42,352 nt of DNA. Origin: an uncultured Dialister sp. GTDB taxonomy: Bacteria > Bacillota > Negativicutes > Veillonellales > Dialisteraceae. A program made the position numbers and the translations under genes. The DNA is taken from the NCBI GenBank assembly GCA_934216155.1, contig CAKQBK010000010.1, positions 1 to 42,352 on the forward strand, read 5' to 3'. Below the pieces are notes generated by a model, which searched no databases, was not told where the DNA came from, and saw nothing but the letters and a program-made list of their open reading frames with translations. This document shows, one piece after another, positions 1 through 7,622 of this stretch (positions are counted from its first letter, which is position 1; each line of letters begins with the position of its first letter).

Positions 1-72
1 CTGAGAACCCTGAGAACCCTGAGAACCCTGAGAACCCTGAGAACCCTGAGAACCCTGAGAACCCTGAGAACC
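1..72. repeat. Tandem 9-mer array (CTGAGAACC)x8, half of an A-family element
   Basis: Eight perfect head-to-tail copies of the 9-mer CTGAGAACC fill the first 72 bases and run into CTTTTTGCAAAAC. The same unit, with one or two changes, forms the arms of the A-family palindromes elsewhere (for example 4124-4178 and 12464-12534). Here the units are identical, which suggests recent expansion by slippage or unit homogenisation. The array is cut by the window edge. Confidence 0.95.
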
Positions 73-131
73 CTTTTTGCAAAACTTGATTCTACTAGTT
101 ATATGCCAACCAAACTCTTGAAAAAATCAAG

Positions 132-160
132 TTGCATTCTAATGATGAGTTATTTACAAT
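132..160 (+). promoter_or_regulatory. Putative sigma70-type promoter for the lipoprotein gene
   Basis: TTGCAT (132-137), a 17-bp spacer and TACAAT (155-160). Transcription would start near 167, giving a leader of about 100 nt that contains the hairpin at 190-224. An inverted repeat AACTTGATT...AATCAAGTT just upstream (about 83-135) could be an operator or an upstream gene end. Confidence 0.5.
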
Positions 161-189
161 ACATATATAAGATATTGTTTGTTAATAAA

Positions 190-230
190 CTGATTTCAAT
201 GGGTGGGCGCCCAATAGAAATCAGCTTTTT
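190..230 (+). terminator. Terminator-like hairpin in the leader (possible attenuator)
   Basis: CTGATTTC (190-197) pairs with GAAATCAG (217-224); the interior holds the self-complementary TGGGCGCCCA. CTTTTT follows at 225-230. It lies between the putative promoter at 132-160 and the ribosome binding site near 250, so it would attenuate the lipoprotein gene. It could instead end a transcript entering from outside the window. Confidence 0.5.
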
Positions 231-266
231 CATGGGTGTCATTCATATATAGGAGGCAATGGTTTT

Positions 267-1280
267 ATGAAGAAAAAAGTGGCAGCGTTGGTTCTTTGTG
301 CTTGTGCACTGTTCGGATTGGCAGGATGCGGGGAGCAGCAGAAGCCCCAGGGGGAAGTGACCCAGAAGGTGGCAGAAGCACCGGTGAAGAAAGATTTCCA
401 AGCCGTGACAGAGATTAAAGAAGGACGGAAAAATGTGTATGCGGTTGTCAAAGCCATGGACAACATGTACTGGAAAGAAGTGATTCGCGGGCTCAAAGAA
501 GGCGGCGAAGCAGCCAATGCCAATGTATATGTCGGTGGGGTTGTGAAAGATAGCAATTGGGAAGCCCAGCAGGAATTACTGAAAGGTTTGGAAGGCAAAT
601 CGGTGGATGCGGTTGTTTTGGCTGCGGCTGACAGTATGCGCATGGCAGAAAGTGCCAAGGAATTGCGCGACAAAAAGGTACCGGTGGTTTTGGTAGATAC
701 CATGCTGAATACCGAAGATTATGATGCAGCCTACATGACCAATAACCTGGCTGCTGGCGCGGAAGTGGCTAAGAAAATGGTGGAACTTCTGAAAGCCAAT
801 GGCGTGTCTGAAAATGACCAGATCACTGTGGCCATGCACGTAAGCAACTTGTCCAGCCGCACCATTTCGGAACGTCTGGATAGCACCATTGCCAACTGGT
901 ACAACGTAGCGCCGGCGAACTGGAAAATTGATTCCAAGTACCTCATCAACTATGGAGATGATGAAATCGGGGAAAAACTGGTCTATGATTCCTTGAGCAA
1001 TGTGCCGAACCTGAAAGGCATCATTGCATGCAACAACTCTTCCACCAAAGATACGCTCCATGCGCTGATGAAATTGGGACGGAAAGATATCGCAGTCATG
1101 GGCTTCGATATGAGTGATATCACCAAAGAAGCGTTGCACAATACAGACTACCACGTAGCCACCGTGAAGCAGAATGAATACAAAATGGGCTTCGATGCGG
1201 TGCAAACTGCATTGGACGTTGCCAATGGAAAAACAGTTTCTGAAAGAATTGTAGATACAGGTATTTCCATTGTAGAATAA
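267..1280 (+). CDS. Sugar-binding lipoprotein (periplasmic binding protein, LacI/RbsB type)
   Basis: A 337-residue exported lipoprotein. Residues 1-20 form a signal peptide ending in the lipobox LAGC, so Cys21 should be lipidated. The rest matches the sugar-binding fold of ribose/galactose ABC receptors (Peripla_BP_4): an N-terminal lobe with DNMYWKEVIRGLKEGGE, a hinge region VDAVVLAAADS, and a C-terminal lobe with IIACNNSSTKDTLHAL and VMGFDMSDITKEAL. This class normally delivers sugars to an ABC importer or to a chemoreceptor/kinase. No ATPase or permease follows; a terminator ends the unit at 1322, so it is a single-gene transcript. The start is set by AGGAGG near 251-256. The ligand cannot be told. 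The role as a receptor is family knowledge; partnering with a distant transporter is inference. Confidence 0.85.
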   Translation: MKKKVAALVLCACALFGLAGCGEQQKPQGEVTQKVAEAPVKKDFQAVTEIKEGRKNVYAVVKAMDNMYWKEVIRGLKEGGEAANANVYVGGVVKDSNWEAQQELLKGLEGKSVDAVVLAAADSMRMAESAKELRDKKVPVVLVDTMLNTEDYDAAYMTNNLAAGAEVAKKMVELLKANGVSENDQITVAMHVSNLSSRTISERLDSTIANWYNVAPANWKIDSKYLINYGDDEIGEKLVYDSLSNVPNLKGIIACNNSSTKDTLHALMKLGRKDIAVMGFDMSDITKEALHNTDYHVATVKQNEYKMGFDAVQTALDVANGKTVSERIVDTGISIVE

Positions 1281-1286
1281 GGAAAT

Positions 1287-1323
1287 AAAATCCTCTGTGC
1301 CTTTTGGGGCATAGAGGATTTTG
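1287..1323 (+). terminator. Rho-independent terminator
   Basis: A 15-bp stem, 1287-1301 with 1308-1322 (one G-U pair), core ATCCTCTGTGCC / GGCATAGAGGAT, starting 7 bp after the stop codon of the lipoprotein gene. Confidence 0.85.
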
Positions 1324-1329
1324 ACATAT

Positions 1330-1514
1330 AAGGGTATTATTCTACTGATTTCATTAGATGTCTTACAGCAAGGAACCACCATCATAAAGGTTAAAAGGGT
1401 TATAAAGGGTTATGGGAAACAATTGAAATTACATAACCTTTTATAACCTTTTTAACCCTGAGACAGGCGGTGCTTTGCTATAGTTTCTTGCGGAATCAGT
1501 AGAATAATAACCTT
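1330..1514. repeat. B-family palindromic element, 185 bp (copy B1)
   Basis: Ends are inverted repeats: ATTATTCTACTGATT near 1336 and AATCAGTAGAATAAT at 1494-1508, with outer AAGGG / CCTT. The centre is a hairpin of GGTTATAAAGGGTTATG type (1388-1459). It has the same length as copy B6 at 21269-21453. The rest of the gap to citC (1515-1716) holds only the promoter below. Confidence 0.85.
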
Positions 1515-1615
1515 TTTTATTAATCCCTATAAACCACATGCCATCAGATAGCAATGAGGAAGGTAAACAATTATGCGCATAAGTTATCTGATGATGAAAT
1601 AAATTCATAAAACGC

Positions 1616-1644
1616 TTTACCAAAGCAAAAAGACATGGTATAAT
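1616..1644 (+). promoter_or_regulatory. Putative promoter of citC (extended -10)
   Basis: TTTACC (1616-1621), 17-bp spacer, and TGG-TATAAT (1636-1644). It lies just downstream of element B1. A strong G-rich ribosome binding site (AGGGGGA, about 1702-1708) precedes the ATG at 1717. Confidence 0.6.
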
Positions 1645-1716
1645 ACATTCAATAAATATACACTTATTTATTAAATAACGTACATCAATTGCATTTTCCA
1701 ATAGGGGGACTTAGAA

Positions 1717-2772
1717 ATGATTACTGAACGTGAAATATTCCTGACCGATCCTGAAGAAAAAGCGAAAGTGGTAGAATTCCTGAAAGGATTTGACCTGACT
1801 TTCACTGGCATTATTGATTACACCATGGGACTCTATGATGACGGCAAACTTATTGGTACCGGTTCTTTGGGCGGCCGTGTCATGAGAGATATTGCTATCA
1901 GCCATGAGTACCAGGGAAAAGGTTTGACCCATCGTATCATCCGTAACCTGCAGGGGGAATCCAATCGCCGGGGGATTACGGGCAATCAGATATTTACAAA
2001 ACCAAAAAATGTTCCTGTATTTGAACACATGGGATTCCAGTGCGTAGCCGTAGCAGAACCCTATGCAGCACTCCTGGAATCTGGCACGGATACACTGGAT
2101 GATTATCTCAATCGCATTCGTACATTCTTAGGCTCTGGGGAAGGGAAGAACCGCGGGGCTATCGTGATGAATTGCAATCCTTTCACCTTAGGCCATAGAA
2201 GTCTGGTGGAATACGCCCACAACAACTGTGATGAAGTGATTATTTTTGCGGTGCAGGAAGACCGGAGTATTTTCCCATTTTCCAATCGTTTCACGCTGAT
2301 TAAGCAAGGCGTGAAAGATATGAAAGGGGTGGAAGTCATCAGCGGCGGTGATTTCATTATTTCCAATGCCACCTTCCCAACCTATTTCATTAAAGGTACC
2401 GATGAACTGGCTGCTCAGACTAAACTGGATGCTACCATCTTTGCTACCCGCATTGCGCCGGCACTGAATATCACCGTTCGTTTCGTCGGCGAAGAACCGA
2501 CCGATAAGACCACGTTGGCTTACAACAATGCCATGAGAGAAGTATTCTCTGAAAATGGCATCGAACTGAAAGTGATTCCTCGTGAACAGAAAGGGGATCA
2601 GATTGTATCCGCCTCTTCCGTTCGCCGGGCCCTGGCCGAAGATGACTGGGAAACTGTGTACCGCATGGTACCAAAGACCACACTGACCTATCTCAAGAGC
2701 GAAGAAGGACAGAAAGTCATTCGCCAGATTAAGATGCAGGAAGCGTTCAAGAAAATGGAAGCAGAACAATAG
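1717..2772 (+). CDS. citC: [citrate (pro-3S)-lyase] ligase CitC
   Basis: 351 residues, the usual CitC length. CitC acetylates the thiol of the citrate lyase acyl carrier protein using ATP and acetate, switching citrate lyase on. Residues 1-125 form a GNAT-like domain; the C-terminal half is a nucleotidylyltransferase domain with the ATP-binding motif NPFTLGH (His160) and the second motif VSASSVRRAL. None of the partner genes citD, citE, citF, citX or citG lies in this window; the gene has its own promoter and is bordered by B elements. It is therefore an orphan here. Either the lyase genes are elsewhere or the enzyme acts on another acyl carrier. The family call is firm; the physiological role is inferred. 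Confidence 0.88.
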   Translation: MITEREIFLTDPEEKAKVVEFLKGFDLTFTGIIDYTMGLYDDGKLIGTGSLGGRVMRDIAISHEYQGKGLTHRIIRNLQGESNRRGITGNQIFTKPKNVPVFEHMGFQCVAVAEPYAALLESGTDTLDDYLNRIRTFLGSGEGKNRGAIVMNCNPFTLGHRSLVEYAHNNCDEVIIFAVQEDRSIFPFSNRFTLIKQGVKDMKGVEVISGGDFIISNATFPTYFIKGTDELAAQTKLDATIFATRIAPALNITVRFVGEEPTDKTTLAYNNAMREVFSENGIELKVIPREQKGDQIVSASSVRRALAEDDWETVYRMVPKTTLTYLKSEEGQKVIRQIKMQEAFKKMEAEQ

Positions 2773-2825
2773 CAATGATTGTCTGATATATTCATCATTG
2801 GAACAAATAGGGGATACTGCCTGGT

Positions 2826-3021
2826 AAAAGGTTAGCCCTTCGGGCAGGTTATACTTCATGTTTTCATCTATCTAACAATTCTAATTTATCAAAAGTGAAA
2901 GGGTTATAAAAGGTTATGAGATAATCGATAGTCTCATAACCTTTTATAACCCTTTTTAACCTTTAACTAGGCGGTTGACTGTAATTGTTAGACTGAAGGA
3001 TGTAGCAGAGTAATACCCTTT
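2826..3021. repeat. B-family palindromic element with G-type left end (copy B2)
   Basis: Central perfect 20-bp stem GGGTTATAAAAGGTTATGAG (2901-2920) with its complement at 2933-2952. Inner inverted repeat CTAACAATT / AATTGTTAG on each side. The right end is GCAGAGTAATACCCTTTA (3004-3021); the left end carries the G hairpin GCCCTTCGGGC (2835-2845) instead of the usual terminal sequence. It lies between the ends of convergent citC and the HD-domain gene, so it may also serve as a two-way terminator. Confidence 0.8.
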
Positions 3022-3048
3022 ATTATGTCCTTCGCATTACGCACTGTT

Positions 3049-3612
3049 TTACTTTAATCCCAACTCCTCTTTATGGGCCGTCATCCCATCTATGCAGGCC
3101 TGCATGACCGTACCGGCTTCCATGCCCAGCATGTCGAAGCCTTTTTTGATCACATCCCGGTTGCAGCCGGCGGCGAATTTTTTGTCTTTGAATTTCTTTT
3201 TGAGGCCTTTCAGTTCCATGCCAGTGATACCTTCTGGACGCATGAGGGCGTAGGCCATGACCACACCGGTCAGTTCATCTACGGTAAAGAGACTTTTTTC
3301 GATGTCAGTGGTAGGTTCCACTTCATCGGAGCAGAGGCCCCAGCCGTGAGAAATGATGGTTTTGATATCTTCTTCATCGACACCTTCCGGAGCTAAGAAT
3401 TCACGGACGTGATGGCAGTGTTCTTCTGGATATTTTTCATAATCTACGTCATGGAGATATCCGATGGCTTCCCAGTGATCTTTATCCTGATGGAAAATAT
3501 CTGCCATAGCACCCATGGCTGCGCTGACAGCGATGGCGTGGGTGAATAAATGGTCTTCTGTGGTGTATTTTGGCAAAATTTCCTTTGCCTTGGCAAGTGT
3601 TAATTGACTCAT
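3049..3612 (-). CDS. HD-domain metal-dependent phosphohydrolase
   Basis: 187 residues. The HD signature is present: an N-terminal His (LFTHAIAV), then YLHDVDYEKYPEEHCHHVREFL carrying the His-Asp pair and two following His, then TIISHGWG. These are the metal ligands of the HD superfamily, which hydrolyses phosphate esters, often of nucleotides. The whole protein is one HD domain with a C-terminal helical tail (DVIKKGFDMLGMEAGTVMQACIDGM), as in small YqeK/HDIG-like proteins. AGGAGG (3622-3627, read on the minus strand) lies 9 nt before the ATG. It stands alone, convergent with citC. The substrate is unknown. Confidence 0.8.
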   Translation of the reverse strand: MSQLTLAKAKEILPKYTTEDHLFTHAIAVSAAMGAMADIFHQDKDHWEAIGYLHDVDYEKYPEEHCHHVREFLAPEGVDEEDIKTIISHGWGLCSDEVEPTTDIEKSLFTVDELTGVVMAYALMRPEGITGMELKGLKKKFKDKKFAAGCNRDVIKKGFDMLGMEAGTVMQACIDGMTAHKEELGLK

Positions 3613-3682
3613 AAGTAGGGCCTCCTTTTATATTTCTTCTGATAATAGTTCATTGGATGGGGAAATGCAAGAGGCGACATGC

Positions 3683-3722
3683 GACTAGGAAAGGAATTAG
3701 TGGCTAGGACCTAGGGATAGGA
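3683..3722. repeat. D-family 7-mer array
   Basis: Degenerate 7-bp units around CTAGG/ATTAG (GACTAGG, ATTAGTG, GCTAGGA, CCTAGGG). It abuts element B3 directly; a possible complementary half (CTCCTAGCCAATCC) follows B3 near 3939-3952, so B3 may sit inside a D element. Confidence 0.5.
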
Positions 3723-3917
3723 AAAGGTTATTATTCTGCTGACTCCCTTCTCCGAACATAGTTATATATGGCCATTTACAAGGTTAAAAGGGTTATAAAA
3801 GGTTATGAAAATATCGCATATCTCATAACCCTTTATAACCCTTTTTCTTTGTGTTGAAATGTGATGTGGCTGAAATGGGATTGAGAAAAAATAACCTGCC
3901 CGAAGGGCATACCCTTT
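3722..3917. repeat. B-family palindromic element with G-type right end (copy B3)
   Basis: The left end AAAAGGTTATTATTCTGCTG (3722-3741) is canonical. The central stem GGGTTATAAAAGGTTATGA (3790-3808) pairs with 3823-3841. The right end is replaced by ATAACCTGCCCGAAGGGCAT (G hairpin, about 3891-3910). Confidence 0.8.
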
Positions 3918-4036
3918 TGAAGGCCCTATTTCCATTTTCTCCTAGCCAATCCTCTTTTACCTTGCTATACTAGGATTATAAAAATAGGTTAAGAGTCTTG
4001 TTTTATGATGAGTATCACATAAAAATGGTGGAAAAG

Positions 4037-4205
4037 TTTGTGATTTCGCTGGAGGTTACAAGGTTCTGATGGCTCTAAGGGAGCTTAGGACTTGAATGTG
4101 AAATAAGAACCTATCATTATCGTCTCGTTCGAGGAACCTGAGAAACTTGAGAACCCTGAGCAACCTGAGAAACTTTGCATTAGCACAAATCGTCCAATGT
4201 TTCAG
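4037..4205. repeat. A-family element, partly decayed (copy A2)
   Basis: The right arm at 4124-4178 reads CTCGTTCGAGGAAC followed by 9-mers CTGAGAAAC, TTGAGAACC, CTGAGCAAC, CTGAGAAAC and TTTGC. The left arm (about 4050-4085, AAGGTTCTGATGGCTCTAAG) is shorter and diverged. The element ends about 20 bp before the ribosome binding site of the kinase gene, so any promoter of that gene must lie within or upstream of it. Confidence 0.75.
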
Positions 4206-4235
4206 TGAAATACATTGCACCATACAGGAGGCATC

Positions 4236-7019
4236 ATGGATATACATTATATTCTTTCATGGCTGAGAGACAATAAAAAGATATCTTTGGGATGGATTGT
4301 GATTTTTTTATTGTCGGTGTTTTTCTCTTTGGGCATGATTCGGGCAGAATCTTCTTCTCAAGTGGTTCGCGTCGGTTATGTGAATGTAGCCAATTACGAA
4401 GAAGGTGGGGAAGGAGAGTACAAGCATGGTGCTGGGTACGAGTATTTACAAAAGATTTCCTATCTGACCGGTTGGAAATATGAATATGTACACGCCTCTT
4501 TTAAGGATTGTCTCCAAATGCTGAGTGATGGAGAAATTGATCTGTTTGGAAATGTATCCTATACGCCAGAGCGGGCAGAGCATATGAGTTTCTCTTCCTA
4601 TCCTCAGGGACGAGATACGTATTGGATTTATACCGATAAGGCCCATAGTGATTTGTTACATGGTCATGAACCGAATTTGAATGGTTGTCGGATTGGTGTG
4701 ACCCAGGGAACCTATCAAGAAGCGTTGCTAAATGATTGGCTGCAAGAAAATCATGTGGAGGCCGAAGTGGTACCCCTAAGTGGGTATGATGCGCTTCTTG
4801 CTTCTTTGAAAAATAATAAAGTAGATGCCATCGTTGCTGCCGACATGGATACGTCTTATGATTTAAGTGCATTGGTCAATATCGGCTACAGCAATTATTT
4901 CTTTGTGGTCTCTCAAAAGCGGCCTGATATTTTGCAGCAGCTCAATGGGGCCCTCTTTGAAATCCAAAATACAGAAGCGGCTTATAATAGCAGGTTGCAA
5001 TCTCGGTATTACACGAAATCCATTGGCGGGCAGGTTTTCAATAAGGAAGAAAAAGACTGGCTGGCAGCCCATAACAATACCATTCGGATTGGGTATTTGA
5101 GAAATGACTTGCCCTTCTGTGGAGAGCAAGATGGACAGCTGGTGGGCGTCATGGCAACCGTAGTAGAAACCTTGGAGAAACATTATGGAGTTCATGTGGA
5201 AGCGGTACCTTTTGATACGCGGAAGCAGTCTACGGAAGCGCTTCGTGATCATACCATCGATATGGCAGGACCGAATTTCAGTGATTTCTATTTGGCAGAA
5301 ATACAGGAATTGGTGCTATCAGATCCTATGATAGAAACCACACCGGTGGTTATTTATGGAGGTCGTGATTACAAAGAGGGATTGAAGAAGATTGCTGCCA
5401 CTCGTTCTTCTATTTTTGATGTCAATGCGGTCAGTGTCCTATTTCCCCATGCACAGATTGTGGAATGTAAGACCACAGAGGATTGTCTCAGAGCGGTAGC
5501 AGATGGGAAAGCGGGAAGTACCCTGGTTACTTCTTCTCAAATCAATTTGCTCAATGCCAGCCCGGAGATGAAATATCTTTCTATGGCAGAAATATCCAAA
5601 AGTGTTGACGTGGTTTTGGTGGGGGTCAAAGATAATCGCCGTGTGGTTTCCATTGTAAATAAAGCCATCACCCAATCGTCGGGCATGCTAAATGGCATGG
5701 TTATGGCACAACATTCAGGTACCACGCCGATGACTTTCAAAGAGGTGGTGGAGCACTATGCATGGATTTTCATATCCATCGCGGGGGCGGTGATTCTCGT
5801 ACTTTGTCTCATGATGTACCATTTGCTGGTGAACCGGCGGAAGTTGTCCCAGGCACTGAAAGAAGCGAAAGATGCCAATGCAGCCAATCGGGCCAAGACG
5901 ACTTTTTTGAATAGCATGTCCCATGATATCCGTACGCCTATGAATTCCATTATTGGCTTTACCAATATGGCGTTGAAACAGCATCCAAGCCAGGATATAG
6001 AGAAATGTTTGCGTCGAGTGAAACAGAGTTCTGATTTCCTCTTATCTTTGATTAATGACGTGCTGGATATCAGTCGCATCGAAAGTGGGAAAGTGAAATA
6101 TGATCCTGCACCAGCGGATATGGTGGATGTGGTGGATACGGTGCTTTCTATGGCCCATGGGTTTTTTACCAATCGAAACTTGAAATTGGAAGTGCATATC
6201 CCTTCTGTAAAGCACTTGTATGTATTGACCGATACGGTTCGCATACGGGAAATATTGAACAACATCATCAGCAATGCGGTGAAATTTACCAATGATGGTG
6301 GAAAAATCACCTTTACGGTGGATTACCGGATGAAAAAAGATAAAGACCAGGTGATGGTACATTATGAAATTGCCGATACCGGGGTCGGGATGACGGAAGA
6401 ATTTCAGAAGAAGATATTTGATGAATTTTCCCAAGAAGAATCGGGGGCACGAACCAACTACAAAGGCACCGGTCTGGGCATGGCCATTACCAAACGGTAT
6501 GTGGACCTGCTAGGTGGCAAGATTTCCGTGAAGAGTAAAAAAGGCGTAGGTACTACATTTACCGTGGATATTCCTATGGAGACCATCGATGCCTTGCCAG
6601 AAGAAAAATCGGTGGTGACCACTGGGCGGAAAGATTTGAAAGGCGTGAAAGTTCTCATGGCAGAAGATAACGACCTGAATGCCGAATTGGCCACCGCCCT
6701 TTTGGAAGAAGAAGGCCTTCACGTGACACGGGCCGAAAATGGACAAAAAGTGGTGGAACTTTTCAAAAATCATCCAGCCGGCACCTATGACGTGATTCTT
6801 ATGGATGTGATGATGCCTATCATGGGCGGCTATGCCGCAACAAAAGAAATCAGAAGTCTCTCCCGGAAAGATGCCCAAACGATTCCTATTATTGCCATGA
6901 CCGCTAATGCCTTCGCAGAAGATCGACAAAGAGCCCTGGAAGCAGGCATGAATGCCCACCTGACGAAACCGATTGTTATGGAAGAGGTCATGAAGACGAT
7001 TTCGCATTGCCTGGGATGA
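4236..7019 (+). CDS. Hybrid sensor histidine kinase with two periplasmic solute-binding domains
   Basis: 927 residues, BvgS/EvgS-like. Order: signal anchor (about 11-29); two successive SBP_bac_3 domains outside the membrane (about 42-260 and 285-490); membrane helix about 512-535 (WIFISIAGAVILVLCLMMY); dimerisation/phosphoacceptor domain with SMSHDIRTPMNS, phosphorylated His563; ATP-binding domain with N-box NAVKFTND and G-box DTGVGM, TGLGM; C-terminal receiver with acidic pair AEDN, phospho-acceptor Asp857 in LMDVMMP and Lys in LTKP. There is no HPt domain and no DNA-binding output, so a partner elsewhere must carry the signal. The ATG at 4236 is chosen because AGGAGG lies at 4226-4231; an upstream in-frame TTG (4215) has no site. 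It is the only gene in its transcript. The ligand is probably an amino acid or similar small solute by family, not shown. Confidence 0.92.
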   Translation: MDIHYILSWLRDNKKISLGWIVIFLLSVFFSLGMIRAESSSQVVRVGYVNVANYEEGGEGEYKHGAGYEYLQKISYLTGWKYEYVHASFKDCLQMLSDGEIDLFGNVSYTPERAEHMSFSSYPQGRDTYWIYTDKAHSDLLHGHEPNLNGCRIGVTQGTYQEALLNDWLQENHVEAEVVPLSGYDALLASLKNNKVDAIVAADMDTSYDLSALVNIGYSNYFFVVSQKRPDILQQLNGALFEIQNTEAAYNSRLQSRYYTKSIGGQVFNKEEKDWLAAHNNTIRIGYLRNDLPFCGEQDGQLVGVMATVVETLEKHYGVHVEAVPFDTRKQSTEALRDHTIDMAGPNFSDFYLAEIQELVLSDPMIETTPVVIYGGRDYKEGLKKIAATRSSIFDVNAVSVLFPHAQIVECKTTEDCLRAVADGKAGSTLVTSSQINLLNASPEMKYLSMAEISKSVDVVLVGVKDNRRVVSIVNKAITQSSGMLNGMVMAQHSGTTPMTFKEVVEHYAWIFISIAGAVILVLCLMMYHLLVNRRKLSQALKEAKDANAANRAKTTFLNSMSHDIRTPMNSIIGFTNMALKQHPSQDIEKCLRRVKQSSDFLLSLINDVLDISRIESGKVKYDPAPADMVDVVDTVLSMAHGFFTNRNLKLEVHIPSVKHLYVLTDTVRIREILNNIISNAVKFTNDGGKITFTVDYRMKKDKDQVMVHYEIADTGVGMTEEFQKKIFDEFSQEESGARTNYKGTGLGMAITKRYVDLLGGKISVKSKKGVGTTFTVDIPMETIDALPEEKSVVTTGRKDLKGVKVLMAEDNDLNAELATALLEEEGLHVTRAENGQKVVELFKNHPAGTYDVILMDVMMPIMGGYAATKEIRSLSRKDAQTIPIIAMTANAFAEDRQRALEAGMNAHLTKPIVMEEVMKTISHCLG

Positions 7020-7050
7020 TCCTTGTTTGTTGTTGGTTGTTGGGAAATAT

Positions 7051-7100
7051 ATACAAAAGGTGCTAATGAAATTTCTTTTCGTTAGCACCTTTTGTATTTT
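7051..7100 (+). terminator. Strong rho-independent terminator
   Basis: A perfect 16-bp stem ATACAAAAGGTGCTAA (7051-7066) with TTAGCACCTTTTGTAT (7082-7097), followed by T residues. It is A/T symmetrical and could act on either strand. Confidence 0.9.
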
Positions 7101-7207
7101 ATGTTCATCTCTTTCCCTATATTCTCAATTTTTATGATACAATATGTAGAAATGGTAATATATTGTATTCAAATAGTGAGTGGTTATTCATTTGCTTTGG
7201 TTGAAAA

Positions 7208-7601
7208 AGCGAGTAGTGCGTAGTGAGGAGTTAGAATGGTGGAAGTTGCATTGTTATGAAATGAATCACATTAGCATTCATATTGCTGGTGCAACCACAT
7301 CTGATTTCGGAATTTTTCCCAATTTAAGTTAAGTGAGATATACGATGATTCCGTTCTAGCGAAAGGTTCTGAAGGTTCTAAGGGTACAAAGGGTTCTCAC
7401 GTTCCTCGAATGAGCCGATAAACGTGAGCGATATCATCTCATTCGAGGTCTTTTAGAACCTTTAGTACCCTTAGAACCTTCAGAACCTTATGCTTATTGT
7501 AAGCACTATGTTTATTTATCTTGTTTGAGAAACTTGATAAAAAGGGGCACTATATGAATTGTGTGCCCCTTCCTTCACTACGCACTCCTCACTACGCATT
7601 G
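7208..7601. repeat. C-family element split by an A-family element (copy C1)
   Basis: The left arm (7208-7245) has 7-mers GAGTAGT, GCGTAGT, GAGGAGT. The right arm (7540-7601) carries the hairpin GGGGCAC...GTGCCCC and 7-mers CACTACG, CACTCCT, CACTACG. Between them lies A3. The right arm is open in the reading frame of the downstream acyltransferase and could be mistaken for its N-terminus. Confidence 0.65.
7321..7505. repeat. A-family element with well-preserved 9-mer arms (copy A3)
   Basis: The left arm reads AAGGTTCTG, AAGGTTCTA, AGGGTACAA, AGGGTTCTC, ACGTTCCTC, GAATGAG (7373-7423). The right arm (7438-7489) is almost its exact reverse complement over five units. The remnant of the terminal repeat, TTTAAGTTAAG, is at 7323-7333. 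It could fold into a cruciform of more than 45 bp per arm. Confidence 0.85.
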
Positions 7602-7622
7602 GTTTTGATAAAGGCGGTTATT

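Noticed and set aside
1..72. Telomere-like or CRISPR-like array
   Set aside because: Units are 9 bp, head to tail, without spacers, and the same units occur inside many internal palindromes. Not CRISPR and no evidence of a linear replicon.
7521..7622. N-terminal extension of the LpxL-like protein
   Set aside because: The extension translates the C1 repeat hairpin and heptamers; a good ribosome binding site precedes the ATG at 7623.
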